From NCBI GenBank assembly GCA_949130495.1, contig OX422213.1:57510678-57574677 (forward strand): DNA of 64,000 nt, given 5' to 3'. Both the position numbers and the translations under genes were made by a program. The DNA comes from Sambucus nigra. Its lineage: Eukaryota > Streptophyta > Magnoliopsida > Dipsacales > Adoxaceae. This document shows, in pieces, positions 1-10,980 of this stretch (position 1 is its first letter; each line of letters starts with the position of its first letter). The notes beneath the pieces were generated by a model that searched no databases, was not told where the DNA came from, and was given only the letters and a program-made list of their open reading frames with translations.

Positions 1-1426
1 TCATACTACGATATAGAGTATGATCTACGGATTTTCCATTTTCATCTTTAGAAAGTTTTAACGTAGTACTCATGGTCGTTCTAGCATCTTTAGCACTCCC
101 GAGGCCAAATTTCTTTACTATCTCTAAAGCATACCTAGATTGCGATACAAATAATCCTTCTGAATTTTGTTTGACTTGAAGGCCTAAGAAGAATTGTAAC
201 TCCCCCATAAGGGACATTTGAAATTCCTTATGCATAGTTTCAGACAAGAATTTTACTTCTGAGGGAGAAGTTGATCCAAAGATAATATCGTCAACATAAA
301 CTTGAGCAATAATGATGTGTTTGTCAAAATGTTTGACAAATAGAGTTTGATTATTTCCACCTCTTTTGAAACCTTTATGTAAGAGGAAACTGGAAAGACG
401 CTCATACCAAGCTCTAGGTGCTAGTTTAAGGCCATACAAAGCCTTTTTAAGACGAAATACATGATTTGGATATTGAGGGTCAATGAACCCTTTAGGTTGT
501 TCTACATAGGTCTCTTCAGTCAATATTCCATTAAGGAATGCAGATTTGACGTCCATTTGATAAAGCGTAAAATGCATGTGACAATCTATAGCAAAGAGCA
601 GACGAACAGATTCTAAACGAGTAACAGGAGCAAAAGTCTCATTAAAATCTATTCCTTCAACTTGAGAGTATCCTTGAGCAACTAATCCAGCTTTATTTCT
701 AATTATTATCCCATTTTTAAAAATCCAACGTGTGCCAATAACCTTTTTGTGATCACGACGAGGAACAAGATACCAAACATCATGAATGACAAATCGAAGA
801 AGTTCTTCCTGCATAGCAAAAATCCAGTGAGAGTCATTCAATGCCTCATTTACATTCTTTTGTTCCACAAGGGAAACAAAACATGCATAATGTGCATAAT
901 TTCTTAGTTGGGATCTTGTACGCACTGGCTCACTAGGGTTACCAACTACGTTATTTATGGGATGATCTTTAGAAACCCAGTTAGGTACTTCAAATATCTC
1001 AATTGGTAATGAATTATCTATTTTAGAAGAGTCATTTTCTAAAATGTTTGTAGATTCTTCCTCAATAGTTGATTCACCAGTCTTATTCTCTACAGTAGTG
1101 TCACTTACAATTACATTTATGGATTCCATCAAGGTTTTAGTGCGAAGGTTATATACTCGATAGGCTCTACTGTTAGGCGAGTATCCTAGAAATATAGCTT
1201 TATCTCCCCTACTCTCAAATTTGGACAAGTGTTCCCTATCTTTGCATACATAACAAGTACTGCCAAAAGTTCTAAGGTACTTAAGATAAGGCTTTTTATT
1301 GTACCAAAGTTCGTAAGGAGTTTGTTTGGAATTCTTTCTAAGATAGACCCTATTTATGATGTGACATGCAGTACGAATAGATTCTACCCAAAAGTATTTA
1401 GGTAAATTCTTGGCATGTAACATAAC
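1..1426 (-). pseudogene. Ty1/copia pol: integrase C-terminal part and reverse transcriptase (element F, runs off left edge)
   Basis: Read on the minus strand, the frame is open from just after a TGA at 1427-1429 to the window edge. It begins with the end of the copia integrase region (LHAKNLPKYFW), passes a variable linker, then enters a copia reverse transcriptase: WIFAMQEEL near 830, VIGTRWIFKNG near 720, YQMDVKSAFLNG near 550, LAPRAWYERL near 400 and the catalytic YVDDIIFGST near 280, followed by MGELQFFLGLQ near 200. The YVDD box supplies the two metal-binding aspartates of reverse transcription. The usual Gln before APRAWY is Leu here, a mark of decay. RNase H and the 3' LTR lie outside the window. 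The lineage looks like SIRE/Maximus or a relative (inference from gag and RT style). Confidence 0.92.
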
Positions 1427-2068
1427 TCATGCCATCTCTTGAAGAGTACGATTCTTTCTCTTGGCAATTCCATTTTGTTGAGGAGTCTTAGGAGCACTAA
1501 ACTCATGTTTGTAACCATTATAGTCACAATATTCTATAATACCGGTGTCTTTGAATTCACCACCTCTATCACTACGGATTCTACTTACTTGCATGTCCTT
1601 TTCATTTTTAATCCGAAGAAGAATTTTTAGGATGGTCTGAAAAGTGTCGGACTTTTGTTTTAAAAAGGCTACCCAAGTAAATCTGGTGAAGTCATCAACC
1701 ATAACTAAAATATAACTGTGTCCACAGAGACTAACAGTTTGGGAGGGACCCATTAGGTCCATATGGATGAGCTCCAAAGGATTAGAGGTAAGAATATCAT
1801 TAACTTTCTTATGAGGTTCCTTAACAATTTTACCTTCCTGACAAGGACCACAGACAATATTAGGAATGGGTTTAATTTTAGGAACTCCTCTAACTATTTC
1901 TTGAGAGGTCAGTCTACTAAGATTATCGTAATTTATATGACCCATTCTATTATGCCATATCTCGTTGTCATCAATTCTGGCAACATTATAGATTTCAGAA
2001 TTGTTCATGATAGTATAGGAATGGTTAGGGGTTCTGAATCCTGTAATTATGCATTCACCTTTATCATT
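1427..2068 (-). pseudogene. Ty1/copia GAG-pre-integrase zinc finger and integrase core (element F)
   Basis: Minus-strand open segment of about 193 codons from the Met at 2008, in the same frame as the protease and RT segments. It shows the HHCC zinc finger (WHNRMGH, then CGPCQEGK), the first catalytic Asp in MDLMGPSQ and the second in SDRGGEF. The third position reads NGIAKRKNR where the copia family has Glu before RKNR, so the D,D,E triad is broken by a Glu-to-Lys change. Integrase joins the cDNA ends to host DNA; this copy is predicted inactive. A TGA at 1427-1429 after LQEMA separates it from the rest of pol, and a TAA at 2069-2071 separates it from protease. Confidence 0.92.
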
Positions 2069-2392
2069 TTAAATTTTGCAATTGTTCTTTGAAAAGGTAA
2101 CAGTATGATCTGAGTCACAAAATTGCGAAATGCTAAGTAGATTTGCCTTAAGACCTTTAACTAAAAGCACATTTTCAAGAACAGGAAGTCCATCTTCTTG
2201 GAGAGTTCCTTTGCCTATGATTTGAGATGAAACTCCATCACCAAAAATGACTTTACCACCAGCAAAGTTGGTTTTGTTTAAAAGTTTAGTTTCATCCCCA
2301 GTCATGTGCTTAGAACATCCAGAGTCTAAATACCAACCAGATGATGTGTGTTGAGATTTTAAAGCAGTAACAACTATGTTACACTTCATCTA
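2069..2392 (-). pseudogene. Ty1/copia aspartic protease (element F)
   Basis: About 106 codons on the minus strand, flanked by in-frame stops (TAG at 2390-2392, TAA at 2069-2071). The diagnostic copia protease motif WYLDSGCSKHMTG is present; the Asp of DSG is the catalytic residue that cleaves the polyprotein. FGDGVSSQIIGKG and LLSISQFCD follow, as in copia elements just before the GAG-pre-integrase domain. The frame matches the integrase and RT segments, so this was one pol frame. Confidence 0.92.
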
Positions 2393-2488
2393 AGGTAATA
2401 GATCATCTTTTCTAACCCAAATTGCTCTAGTTTTCATTTTGCGCTTATTAGCTCTCAATTGATAAAATTTGCGAGCATTGGATTTTTG

Positions 2489-3339
2489 CTAAAAAATGTT
2501 TTGCGCATGATTTTGAATTTTATGAAATACTTGAGCATTTAGTTTAGGAAAGTTCTTAGGAGTCCTTCTAGGAAATGTTATTTTAGGTTTGGTCTTTCTC
2601 TTTCTATAATTACAGTTTTTATCTGGTTGTCTATGAAGTATATAATTGTTGCGGATCCTCCTAGAATAGTTAAAGTTCTGATAGATATGAGGATTATAGA
2701 CAGGTTTAACTAGTCTCCTAGCATAGGAACCATCAAAAGAATGACCGTATATGTCGCAGTAGGAGCAGTAGAGATTTCTCAAAATTGGGTCTCCTTAGGA
2801 TAGTCTCTAAACAAAGGTTTTGAGGAATTTTGAGGTTGAACTCTATTCCTAGGTAGTACAGGTTTGAATGTAGATTCACTCTTTCTAATAAAGGGGAAAA
2901 CGTATTTAGCCTTAGGTGAACTTTCACATTTAGAGCAACTTGATTCCCCAATGTTAAAATTTTGATGTTTTGAATCAAACTCAGTTTTAAGAGAATGAAA
3001 GTTTAGGCATGTTTCAATCGGCCTTTTGCCTCCTGACACAACTTGATAGGTTCAAAAGATTTTGTTTGTGTCTTCAAATTGGGGAAAAAACCTATTCCAG
3101 TTCGATCATCAGAATTGGTTTTTGATTCAACAACAAATTCATCAAAACAGTTTGAATTATTTTCAAATTTTGTAATTTTTTTGAAAACAGTTGCGGTCTT
3201 TTCTTTAGTTTGTTCCTATTCTAACAATGTCCCTTTGTACTTTTTCTCCAGAATTTCATTTGTTTCAGTCAAATTTCTGAGTTTTTCATCAAACATTTTA
3301 ATTTCACTTTCATGAGTTAAACATTGGGTAGTATACTCT
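2489..3339 (-). pseudogene. Copia gag-protease spacer with second zinc-knuckle-like motif (element F, frameshifted)
   Basis: Between gag and protease the minus strand carries Lys/Arg-rich sequence in shifting frames. 2779-3039 is in the gag frame and 2489-2782 in the protease frame, so a frameshift lies near 2780. 3040-3339 is a Glu/Lys-rich, coil-like stretch in another frame. Near 2760 the motif CSYCDIYGHSFDGS resembles a CCHC knuckle whose last Cys is replaced by Ser. Such a spacer is usual in large-gag copia elements; its function is nucleic-acid binding at most. I cannot define exact domain borders. Confidence 0.65.
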
Positions 3340-4857
3340 TCAGCATTCAATTTGACCATCAGGCTTAGATCTTCCAGTTTTTTTGGTGAGATCTTTCACA
3401 ATTTTTTCTAGTCTAGTGATTTTCTTGAGAGTTTTAGAATAAAGTGTGTGAATGTCTAAGAGGTCTTCATTATCCGAGTCACTAAGTGTAATGTGTGAAG
3501 TGACCCTTAAGGATTCATTCTTTGAACTCACACACCCATTGACATCATCATTATCGTTTTCCCTTTGACTCACAGACCCAGAAGAAGAGATAGCAATATT
3601 CTCAGTAATCAAAGCATCTAAACCAGTAACAGCAATATTAGGAACATCAGAAATAGAGTTACTAGATTCTTCTTCACTAACAAGCATAGTCATATCATCA
3701 TTATAGATAATCTTGGCAAAGAAAGACATGCAAGGGTAAAAAACATCAGTTGACTTAGGTTCCTCATTTTCAGAGTGACTTGAATCATCCCATGTTTTGC
3801 AAATGTTGGCTCTAGTGTGTTTGTTTTGAGTGTTCAAGTTAACTCTATAGTCTTGTGCAATGTGTCCCAGTTTACCACATCTATAACATTCAGTCTTCTT
3901 AAGGTCTCTATTAGGTCTAATGTGAGAGTCCTTGTGATTTTTTTCATTTCTTTTCTTATGAGGTCTGTGATTAGAGGGAGTTGGATAATTTGACTTGCCT
4001 TGTTTATTTGCCATTTTGTTTCTAAACTTGATGATTTTCTTAAACTGTTTTGACATTAAGGCAATCTGATTGTCCAAACTCTCTATATCGCATTCCTCAT
4101 CAGAGTCATCACTGGAAGTATTAAACTCAGGCTTAATCAATTTAGAAGAAAAGCTTAGATTGGAACTAATCTGTTTTCTATGGGACTGGGTCAGTTGTTT
4201 CTTAAATTCCAGTTCCATTTCCACAGTTCTTAATTTACTACTGAGTAGTTCAGGAGTGAGATTAATATCACACACTTCCTCAATATCATATCTTTTGTTA
4301 TCAAATTTCTGTGGTAATGATCTTAGAATTTTAAATACAATTTCTTGTCTATCATAAGTTATCCCATTAGCATGGAGTTTGGTCACAATATCAGTCAGGT
4401 TCATATAGAAGTCATCAAATGACTTAGTCTCAGACATAATTAGGGAATTATACTATTGAATGAGCATTTGAGTTTTAGCAGCCTTAACTCTAGTGTCACC
4501 TTCATGAGCAGTAACTAAAGTGTCTCAAGCTTCCTTAGAAGTGGTACAGGATGAGATTGCTTTGAACTCATGTTCATTTATAGACATAAATATGGAATTC
4601 TTTCCTTAGTTATTATTTCGAGAAACTTGTTTCTCTTCTTGAGTGAACTCACTTAATGCTTTCTTATCCCTCTCATTACTTCCTTCAGTGGCTGGTTTTG
4701 TAGGAAAAGTGTAACCATTTTCAAGAATGTCCCAGACATCATCTCCCAGATTTCCTTGAATGAAAGTAATCATTCTTACTTTCCAGTAAGAAAAATTGGT
4801 TCCATCAAAGATAGGAGGTCTGGTCAACTTTCCAAATCTTTCATTTTTCTCGTCCAT
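3340..4857 (-). pseudogene. Ty1/copia gag: capsid-like (UBN2-type) region and CCHC zinc knuckle (element F)
   Basis: The gag start is the Met at 4857: the N-terminal 83 residues (4606-4857) contain PPIFDGTNFSYWKVRM, the classic start of copia gag. The same frame resumes at 4437 and runs 365 residues to 3340. In-frame stops occur in 4440-4606, including a TGA where the family has Trp. The second part carries the helical gag core (FDDFYMNLTDIVTKL, LRSLPQKFDNKRYDIE), an acidic linker, then CYRCGKLGHIAQDY near 3880. The knuckle should end in Cys but has Tyr, so both zinc-knuckle-like motifs of F have lost their last Cys. Gag forms the cytoplasmic particle that packages the RNA. Confidence 0.92.
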
Positions 4858-4916
4858 ATTTGATTTTCAGAAAAAAAATTCAGAAACACACGATCTCTTT
4901 AAAAGCAGTTTACCAA

Positions 4917-4928
4917 GCTCTGATACCA
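4917..4928 (-). promoter_or_regulatory. Primer binding site of copia element F
   Basis: The minus strand reads TGGTATCAGAGC, the complement of the 3' end of initiator tRNA-Met, 2 bp inside the LTR that begins with TG at 4931. It fixes both the orientation and the inner edge of the 5' LTR. Confidence 0.9.
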
Positions 4929-4930
4929 AT

Positions 4931-6937
4931 TGAAAATATTTTTACTAAAGTCGTTTATTAAAAATAAACTATTTAAGTAACTCCGAGCTATTTTTTGAGG
5001 AAACTCTTTTCTTAAAAACCAAAATTATTTGAACACAAGATGTGTTTAACAAAATAGTATGTACGAGATCTAATCAAGATTTGACTACCAGGTTTATAAA
5101 ACAGTTTAAACAAACTTTAAACTCAGCACAAACAAGAATGAGATGAGGAGATGTAGAAAGATTAAGTTCACGATTTTTAACGTGGTAAAACCTCACCAAT
5201 TGAGGAAACATCCACGACTCCCTCTACGGAGTAAAATGAAAAAAATCCACTAAAACAAATTTATGAGTTACAAACTATTTAACTAACATGCATACAACTC
5301 AGACCTATATAAGTTTAGGAATGTAACCTCTGGTGTCCTTATAACTTCTCTGAAGTTCTGATTGTAGATGTTGTTCTCCCAGTTTGTTAACTTCTTATTT
5401 GTTCCAGCACTTTACGTCGATTTTTATTCACAAGATCTTATTACCAACACTTTTTGTGTTGTAGTGTGAAAGTGTTTGTGGAGGAGCTCTCTAACACATG
5501 CATGCATACACTCACACTTATTAAGTACAAACAATATTAGCAAATTACATATAAGGCTATATGCAGTGATTTTTCTTTTTCAATCTTCTCACAAACATTG
5601 AACCCTTTTTGACCTTTAAATCAATCCCAGAATCCACGGATATCTTGCTTAGAAGACAGTCAAGATCTTAATCAATCTTAGATTTTTGAAAACATTTTCG
5701 AGATTGAAAACCTCCAAGTGTGATTCCAAACTAGGTTAAAGGTTTATTTTAAGAGAACTAGAAACAGAAAACATTTATTGTTGATTTAGAGATAAAAACA
5801 ATTTTCAGAAAAGAATCAACAATATATTTCTTAAGATGAGAAATAAACTATGTAAATCTAAGTGTGATTTAACATGCAGAACATAAATCAGAAATTTCTA
5901 TGAAGAAGAAACTAGATCTAAGTAAACAGTTTAAGTTGGAAACAAGATCTAACGAACAAGAGGTTACAGCAACACAAATATCTCTCAAAAACTCAAGAAC
6001 ACTCAGGGTAGTGTTTTGGATATGTAGGAGTTTTTGTGGAGTGTTTGGTTTGAAAGAGGATTGAGGAACAGGGGTTAGGGTTAGGGTTTCTAACTCTCTC
6101 TCTCTTTCTTTCTGGTTTCCCTCTTCTCTCTCTCTTCTTTCTACTCTCTCTTTTTTATTCTTAGGAATGAATTGGCCAAAAGTCTTGGATGACTGAGAGG
6201 AGGATCCTTTTTATAGGACAAAGAGAAGGATCGAGAAGCACGTTCAAAAACAAGGGTCAGGATTGAGTCAAGCTGGATTGACTTAAATCCAAGGGCTCAC
6301 AGAACGCGGTGGTTAAAAAACATCTGATTGGTTCAAAAGGGATACACAGGGATTACCAAAGAAAACATGCAGGACGTTGATAAGGTTTGATCCAACGGTT
6401 GTAAGCATACACGATTGTATACTCAGTGAAGAAACACAAATCCCACCAATCAGCAAGCAACATGTGTTAACCAATAACACGATATAAAACACGCGTCATA
6501 AATTAATTACAACCAAACCCTGAAGTCTCTGCCGCTTTTAATTTCTACCTAAACCAACTTTGAGCCAATAAACCCATTAATCAATAATTAGCGATTGAAC
6601 CCACAAACTTCTAAAATCAAGTTTTAATTAATGAAACCTTTATTAAAAAATGTTTATAAAATCCCAAAAAAATACTTAAAAAACAAATTAAGGGATTTAA
6701 ACATACTCAACACATGTACACACATAAATATGCAATAACACATGTATATGATGCATTCTACTACGTGTGGGTGTTGGTAATTAGATCTAGATCACAACAA
6801 GATATATGAATGAAATAGCAAACCAATCTCTGAGGTTCTTTGGTTTCTAGGATGGACATAATTTTGTCAAAATTTCCAAACTAGATGAGCACTTATACAA
6901 TATAGACTCAAGTGAGTCAAGAGTATAAGGGCCTCAG
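4931..6937 (-). mobile_element. 5' LTR of copia element F (outer edge uncertain)
   Basis: The inner edge (4931) is set by the primer site. On the minus strand a TATA-like CCTATAAAAAGG lies at 6206-6217, so transcription would run leftward into gag. The predicted leader includes a CT-rich tract (~6090-6156) and a telomere-like GGTTAGGGTTAGGGTTT (6072-6090). The outer edge cannot be fixed because the partner LTR is outside the window. Sequence matching the Z LTR resumes at about 6938, just after a CA, which is the latest possible end. An earlier end near 6700 with other DNA in between is also possible. Confidence 0.6.
6206..6217 (-). promoter_or_regulatory. TATA-like box of copia F LTR
   Basis: CCTATAAAAAGG on the minus strand, inside the LTR and upstream of the CT-rich leader. 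Assigned by sequence and position only. Confidence 0.5.
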
Positions 6938-8604
6938 ATTATTATTAAACTAGGAGTCGTAGTGTTATGTTCGGGAGAATTTAGAGGCTCCGTTGAGCTA
7001 TGTTAATCTTGGTGGTTTATAATAACACCATGAAAGTGTGTTAGGAGAATGAATTGAAAGTTTATTCATTCCTTTGAGGTTTCAAAATAAAACCCTAAAA
7101 TGTTTGGAGATAATTAAGAGTTTATTTACTCCTTTGAGGTTGTAGTAAAGATATAAGTTATCGTGTGGCTCCAGATTTAAATGAGTTAAATTATCTGCAA
7201 AATGTAAATGATACTGGTTTCAGATAAAATGAAACATACATATGGCAATGGTAATGATGATGGTAAATGATAATTTACTTAATCATGAATATGGTAAATG
7301 ATAATTTACTTGATTTTTTTAAAATGGTAAATAAAATGGTTTATACACACCCTCTCTAAATGACATCATAAGGGAAGTTCGCACGTGAGGTGAAGCCCCC
7401 TGGGTAATGAATGCAGGGTGGATATAGTCTAAGGCAATGTGAGCATTTGTGTTGTATATTTTTTGCGATGGGTAGGTAATTCCGGGTGTAGTTATGACTA
7501 CCCCTCTGGCACAGGGCCGCTTCCCGACGTTTTGCGTTATAGGTGCCCAGGTTGTCTTAATGATAGGCCCTGGAAGATGATGGTCATTTAGGGGCGTGCA
7601 CAGTGGGGAAACCCGGACGGACGGTCTTAGAATCGTCATATGTATATAAATATAACTATTCATAATCAAGTGGGACTTAATGGATTATATATGCCATAAA
7701 GTGCATAATGAAGTGCCACAAAGAGCACATTGAAATGCCACAAAGAGCATTTGAAAATGACTATTTTCCGGATAAGGAAAGGACTTTTACAAAATGTAAA
7801 AGTGAGATAAAAATGCCATAAAGAGCATAAGATTGTGATTATATATATATATATTTCCTATTAAGGAAAAGATATATGAGATAATTGGTGCATATGATGA
7901 AAGTTTTAAATTAATGTTATTCATTTTATTTTCTTGGTTAAGCTTATGTTTTAAATCGTGTAGGTAGATTCTTATGTCTCTTTCATCATGATTTATCATT
8001 CATAACTGTCATACTTTTTATTCATCTGGTGATCATATAGAACTGGGCCCTGACCCGTTTATATTTCTTATTTTGCATGCATCTTGTATCCGCTCAGGTA
8101 CTCCACCTCAAGGATGCCTGATCTGAGTTCCTATCCCGGTGTCTTTGGCGAGCCGTGATGCTTTGCGTGTATTACGGGACATTTTGAAATAGACACCGTC
8201 ATTTATGCACTCTAATCAGAATCGGGTTCTTTTTACTCGGGCGAGAGGCCCAAGCTTTTGTAATTGATTAATGTAATGTATTATGTAAATTATTGAACTT
8301 GTTCAATATTGTTGTATGAGACTGTTGACCGACAGCATATTCGATCCTTTATTGTTTATTCGAGGTGTATGCAATACTATATATTCTTGGGTTTCCACTT
8401 TCTTTTTAAGTTGGGTTGTTTAAATTCTTTTCTTTAACTTTAAAACTAAAAAAAATATTTTGGAAACCCATTTTTCTGAAATAAGGAATGGTTATCCCGT
8501 ATACTTCTTATTTTGTTGTGATGCTGAGAATGATTCCATCCATGATTCCGTTATTTTAGAGTATCGGGATGGCCACCCCCTATTTTAGATGGCAGGTTGT
8601 CATA
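6938..8604 (+). mobile_element. Partial 5' LTR of Tekay-like element Z
   Basis: This sequence matches 22600-22696 joined to 28124-29680 almost throughout, which defines it as the other LTR of the same element. It ends GGTTGTCA followed by a primer-site-like sequence at 8607-8630. Its first ~1.2 kb (present at 21433-22600 in the partner) is missing, so the copia element F, or a deletion, removed or displaced it. It carries four small hairpin units (7690-7830) and an 8-bp perfect hairpin at 783-803 past 7000 (7783-7803). The open frame 7319-7669 on the minus strand is chance. Confidence 0.85.
7690..7828 (+). repeat. Hairpin array with co-varying arms in Z 5' LTR
   Basis: Four copies of a TGCCAYAAAGWGCA-like unit. 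The arm pairs are TATGC/GCATA (7690-7694 with 7703-7707), GTGC/GCAC (7713-7716 with 7725-7728), AAATGC/GCATTT (7733-7738 with 7747-7752) and ATGC/GCAT (7813-7816 with 7825-7828). The flanking arm bases differ between units yet remain complementary. Between units three and four lie TTTCC/GGAAA (7765-7780) and the perfect ACTTTTAC/GTAAAAGT (7783-7803). Confidence 0.75.
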
Positions 8605-8606
8605 GA

Positions 8607-8630
8607 TCGTATCAGAGCATCCGGTTCTAG
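8607..8630 (+). promoter_or_regulatory. Primer binding site of element Z (degenerate)
   Basis: Resembles the TGGTATCAGAGCATCAGG type seen in A, C and E, with CG for GG at the second and third bases and one later change. It lies 2-3 bp after the LTR end and shows plus-strand orientation. Confidence 0.8.
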
Positions 8631-9120
8631 AGTCCTTAGTAATCTGTGTGAACGCTTTACATCTTCAGCGTTGCTTTTGATTTGACATAGAGCCTTAGGA
8701 TTAAGATCGTTGATTTCTCTTGTGAGATTTTGTTCTTCTGCCATGAGGTAGAACCTATAGAATCTTTTGCGCATTCGGGTGAGATTAGTAGGTCGATTGA
8801 AGAAGGGTTCCCAGGAAGGTTGCGGTGAAGATGTCATTAGATGGAATTATTTGGAACTGTAAGTTGTGGTCGGGGATGAGGACCGCTTTGGAGGTCTCTC
8901 CCTTTTTGTAGCAATTTCTTGTCTTACTACTACGACTACTAATTACGGTGGATGTAGTTTTCCCAAGTACCGCTAGAAGTAGAAAGTGGTACTAAGCTTG
9001 GGATTCCAAGCGACGTTATATTGAAGTTGAATAGATCCCATGATAAGGGCCATGACCGGGCGGAAAAAGTGTGTTCGTGTGAGGACACAATCGTTGTGTG
9101 TTTCGCCGCGGCGATACAAA
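8631..9120 (+). other. Eroded 5' leader/gag region of element Z
   Basis: Immediately after the primer site the sequence resembles the untranslated leader of element E (for example the ATAGAGCCTTAGG segment). No gag frame survives, and no usable ORF or domain is visible. Confidence 0.5.
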
Positions 9121-10540
9121 AACCTAATATACTACTACACTTGCGAGGCAAGTAAAGCGGTAAGTCGGGTATCGTAAGAAATCCACAGGGAGTGATTTAA
9201 TTTTAGATTTTAATTGTTTAATTACTTCTAGAATAAAAGTGTAAAATAAATAAATGAAAAGGTGATGGTTGGGAATTGTGACAAAAGAAAAAGAATAAGT
9301 TACGCTACGCAAAAGTAAAGCGAGGATCGGGATCGCATACACACATTCACGGGCTAAACAACTACTAATTAGAATTTCGATTCGAAAACATTTAATCGAT
9401 CATTTTCAATTAAGCATAAACATCAGGCAATAAGGAATTTAAGCCAAAGTTGCGAGATTAAACATTTAATCAAAAATGGTCACACGCGGATTAAATTCGG
9501 ATTATCGCTATAAACACTAAAGTTGTGTGACAAATAAAGTTAAACGCATAATAATCCATCTTTAATACACGCGGTTTCAATTAAATGCAATTTCACACGA
9601 AAACCTAACTTTCGAGGTTCTAAACCCATTATGGCGGAACACAATCCCGAACCTATTTATCTACGAACAAATCATGGAAATAAACTAATTTACACTAATA
9701 TTACACTATAAAAGAAGTAAATAACAATAAATAAATTTATCTAGGCAAGAAAGTAAAGAAAGCAAGTAAATGAAAGCATGGAAATTAAGGAAAACAACTA
9801 AATTAATGTAACTAAAACTAATGTACAACTTACAAAACAAAGAGTACAAGAGAGGAGTAGGGAACATCTCCCAAGTTTGCAAACCCTAAAATCTAAGACA
9901 AAATGAAGATATCAAGATCCTCTCTTCAAAATGAAGAGATAAGGGTTAAATACAAAATATCCCATGGTAAAATTGTAAATAAAAAGGAAAATTGTCAAAT
10001 ATCAGCAGGGCCGAATCGATTTGGCCTGGAGCTGAATCGATTTGGCCCCCCGATATTTGGCTACTGGTCCAAGCCGAATCGATTTGGAAATTTCTGAATC
10101 GATTTGGCTAGGGGGCCGAATCGATTTGGCCTAGAGCCGAATCGATTTGGCTTCCTGGTTTTGGTTTCTTTGGAATCCTCTTCCACTAAAAGTCTCGTAA
10201 CTTCTTCGTTCGGACTCGAAATCGTGCACCGTTTGCGGCCACGCGAAGCTTTTTCAGAGGGCTACAACTTCCATGAAGACATTGGGATAATTTCCCAAAT
10301 TGTGAATTGACTAAAATGCCCTTATGCGTGCGGATTTGTACGAAGCTTCACCGGAATGCATCCAACTTCATACTTAGCACCTGTAATCCCTACAAAATCC
10401 CAAATATACCTCAAATAGCATGTTATAATATAAAATGGAGGTTGTATGATTATCGACCATAAATATAGGAATTAAGGTACCCGACGCATACGTTAACGGG
10501 TGAAATACACAATATTTGCGTCGTATCTGGCCACCTGTTG
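9090..10540 (-). mobile_element. Probable Tat/Athila-type LTR inserted in Z (solo or remnant)
   Basis: On the minus strand the segment near 9200-9090 reads TCCCTGTGGATTT, then ATACCCGACTTACC, CTTGCCTCGCAAGTG and TTTTTGTATCGCCG. This succession is like the end of Athila/Tat LTRs followed by their TTTTTGGCGCCG primer region. The interior (9130-10500) has no coding capacity and holds six AATCGATT palindromes (10014-10147). Exact ends and TSD could not be fixed by eye, and there is no partner LTR in the window. It could instead be another kind of repeat. Confidence 0.4.
10014..10147. repeat. Cluster of six AATCGATT palindromes
   Basis: AATCGATT occurs at 10014, 10035, 10077, 10097, 10119 and 10140, mostly as CCGAATCGATTTGG. 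The same motif in the same context is clustered in the Z 3' LTR at 22237-22407. Confidence 0.9.
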
Positions 10541-10980
10541 AAGTAGGATGGAGGAAAATCCTTCACTCGTAGAGGTAGTGTTGGAATGGTGGGAACGTAG
10601 TAACCTTATTTAAGGGTGCTGGAAGTTTTGCCCATGGAGAAACCCGATAGATACTTCCTATCGTAAGTTTCTCTGGGATAATTGGAAGGAGGAGAAGGTA
10701 GATCCTCAAATGCTCACGCGAGGCTCGGTTAGAGGCCGACATGTGAATAAAGAGTTGTGCGATTAGGGAGATCATACACTAAAGAAAGGTAGGTATAAGG
10801 GGGAGACTTTCAATGGAATGATAGGCTCCAGAATAAGTGTTGTTAACACTTTTGAAGGAACACTATTTGTGAAACCCCATTGGTGGACATCCGCCTAGGG
10901 AGGGTTCATGATCCTGTTTGAGAAAATTATTGATCGTTTGATCAAATCGTAGCTTTTTCGGACATTGCGGGCGACGATAT
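10541..10980 (+). other. Eroded interior of element Z
   Basis: No gene recognised. It ends in GATAT at 10976-10980, the left target-site copy of element A. The minus-strand open stretch 10563-10775 looks like chance. Confidence 0.45.

Noticed and set aside
6072..6090. GGTTAGGGTTAGGGTTT as interstitial telomere
   Set aside because: Only two to three units, inside the transcribed part of an LTR; such motifs are common in plant leaders.
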